Source: Arthrobacter sp. OAP107 (lineage in GTDB: Bacteria > Actinomycetota > Actinomycetes > Actinomycetales > Micrococcaceae). From it: 64,000 nt of DNA. Numbering within the stretch: position 1 is the first letter of the stretch; every line of letters starts with the position of its first letter. This document shows positions 63,294-64,000 of the stretch, piece by piece. Below the pieces are notes generated by a model, which saw only the letters and a list, made by a program, of their open reading frames with translations, was not told where the DNA came from and did not search any database. The translations under genes and the position numbers were made by a program. The stretch lies in NCBI RefSeq assembly GCF_040546765.1, contig NZ_JBEPOK010000001.1, positions 868,001 to 932,000 of the forward strand. Direction: 5' to 3'.

Positions 63294-64000
63294 TCAGGCA
63301 GGGCGGCAGGGAACCATTCCAGGGTTCTCCGCCGGCGGCCCAAACCACTTAAGCAGGTGGCGGAACAGGTCTTCCTGGTCTTCGCCTATCCACGCAACGT
63401 GGCCGTCCGGCCGGAGCAGGACCGCGGGCGCGTCCAGTTCCGCACTGGTATCCGCCACGAGGTCGACCCGGTCCGTCCACCCCGCCGCCGACAGTTTGCC
63501 GGTCTGGTCGAGCAGGAGCCCGCGTCCTTCGCGGGTGAGCTCATAGAGGCGGCCGCGCGACAGCGGGATGTCGCGGAGGCGCCTGCCGAGCAGTGCGGGC
63601 CCTTCACCAAAGTCGTACCGCACCCCGGTCGAACTGATCCGTTCGGCCAGAAACCGGCTGACGTCGTCGAACTCCATCAGCTCCGCCAGCAGGCGGCGCA
63701 CGGCCTGGGGTCCGGGTTCCGGGGAGATCAGTTCGCTCTGGGCGCGGGTGATGGTCAGGACGTCGGCCGCGACCGGGTGGCGCTCGCTGAAGTAGGTGTC
63801 CAGCAGCCCCTCCGGCGCCCAGCCTTTGACCTCGGCGGCGAGCTTCCAGCCGAGGTTGAACGAGTCCTGGATGCCGAGGTTCAGCCCCTGCCCGCCCAGC
63901 GGCGGGTGGACGTGCGCGGCGTCGCCGGCGAGGAACACCCGGCCCGCCCGGTACTGTTCGGCCAGCCGGGTGGCGTCACTGAACCGGGTGATCCAGCGTG
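63294..64000 (-). CDS. FAD-dependent monooxygenase, C-terminal part (5' end outside window)
   Basis: The frame is open to the right edge of the window, so the N-terminal FAD-binding part is missing. The visible 235 residues include the conserved 'VFLAGDAAHVHPPLGGQGLN' with the family Gly-Asp motif, 'GIQDSFNLGWKLAAEVKG', and the C-terminal thioredoxin-like domain ending 'LRPDGHVAWIGED'. This is the pattern of the aromatic hydroxylases and the related rifampicin monooxygenase group (class A flavoprotein monooxygenases). The substrate cannot be told from this part. Confidence 0.9.
   Translation of the reverse strand, partial: RWITRFSDATRLAEQYRAGRVFLAGDAAHVHPPLGGQGLNLGIQDSFNLGWKLAAEVKGWAPEGLLDTYFSERHPVAADVLTITRAQSELISPEPGPQAVRRLLAELMEFDDVSRFLAERISSTGVRYDFGEGPALLGRRLRDIPLSRGRLYELTREGRGLLLDQTGKLSAAGWTDRVDLVADTSAELDAPAVLLRPDGHVAWIGEDQEDLFRHLLKWFGPPAENPGMVPCRPA

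Overview
The window looks like chromosome from a high-GC Gram-positive actinobacterium, most likely an Arthrobacter-type member of the Micrococcaceae. The reasons are the GC-rich coding sequence, frequent GTG and TTG starts behind G-rich Shine-Dalgarno sequences, an LAxTG-type cell-wall sorting signal, a heterotetrameric branched-chain 2-oxoacid dehydrogenase beside a divergent Lrp/AsnC regulator, and the general character of the proteins. The genus is an inference from protein character; no database search was possible.

Layout. (1) 1-3174: the 3' end of galU with its terminator, then a decayed IS21-type element with a frameshifted istA and an intact istB. (2) 3189-25807: a Wzx/Wzy-type exopolysaccharide locus in two divergent arms. 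The minus arm, from about 12 kb leftward, encodes a GT4 glycosyltransferase, Gmd, Fcl, a polyprenyl-phosphate sugar transferase, Ugd, a DUF4012 protein and an LAxTG surface protein. The plus arm encodes a WcaF-like acyltransferase, three more glycosyltransferases, a Wzy-like polymerase, a nitroreductase-family protein, a pyruvyl transferase, a Wzx flippase, a GMC oxidoreductase and an aldo/keto reductase. It is closed by a dead ISL3 remnant and a fused Wzz/BY-kinase. The predicted product contains fucose and glucuronate and is acylated and pyruvylated. (3) 26076-30635: a bkdR-like regulator divergent from bkdABC; the E2 linker has absorbed REP-like repeats. (4) 31004-34259: an MBL-fold hydrolase, several very small membrane-protein genes and a MinD/ParA-like ATPase.

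(5) 34436-41636: one very large secreted repeat-protein gene broken by an IS982-type and an IS256-type insertion, both with clean target duplications, and by two identical 1-bp frameshifts and a nonsense codon. Its C-terminal FG-GAP-like modules recur in a subtilisin-type protease at 45732-47942. (6) 41861-45469: an acyltransferase-3 protein with no ordinary start codon, a His-less Hpt-like protein, and a SipW/TasA-like secretion operon. (7) 48018-48330: a small two-gene unit whose upstream region matches the one at 31856 base for base in key elements and spacing. (8) 48371-56605: two translationally coupled giant genes of about 1,012 and 1,732 residues, with no recognised function and no signal peptides. 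(9) 56840-64000: PDZ-protease debris, a lipoprotein, an acyltransferase-3/cupin fusion, a truncated sensor-kinase ATPase, a frameshifted TRAP-type binding protein and a partial FAD monooxygenase.

The best candidates for something undescribed are the giant gene pair, the duplicated small-ORF units with a shared palindromic upstream site, and the IS-broken surface protein that shares modules with a secreted protease. Several frameshifts fall in short G or C runs, so some may be sequencing errors; this is flagged where it matters.
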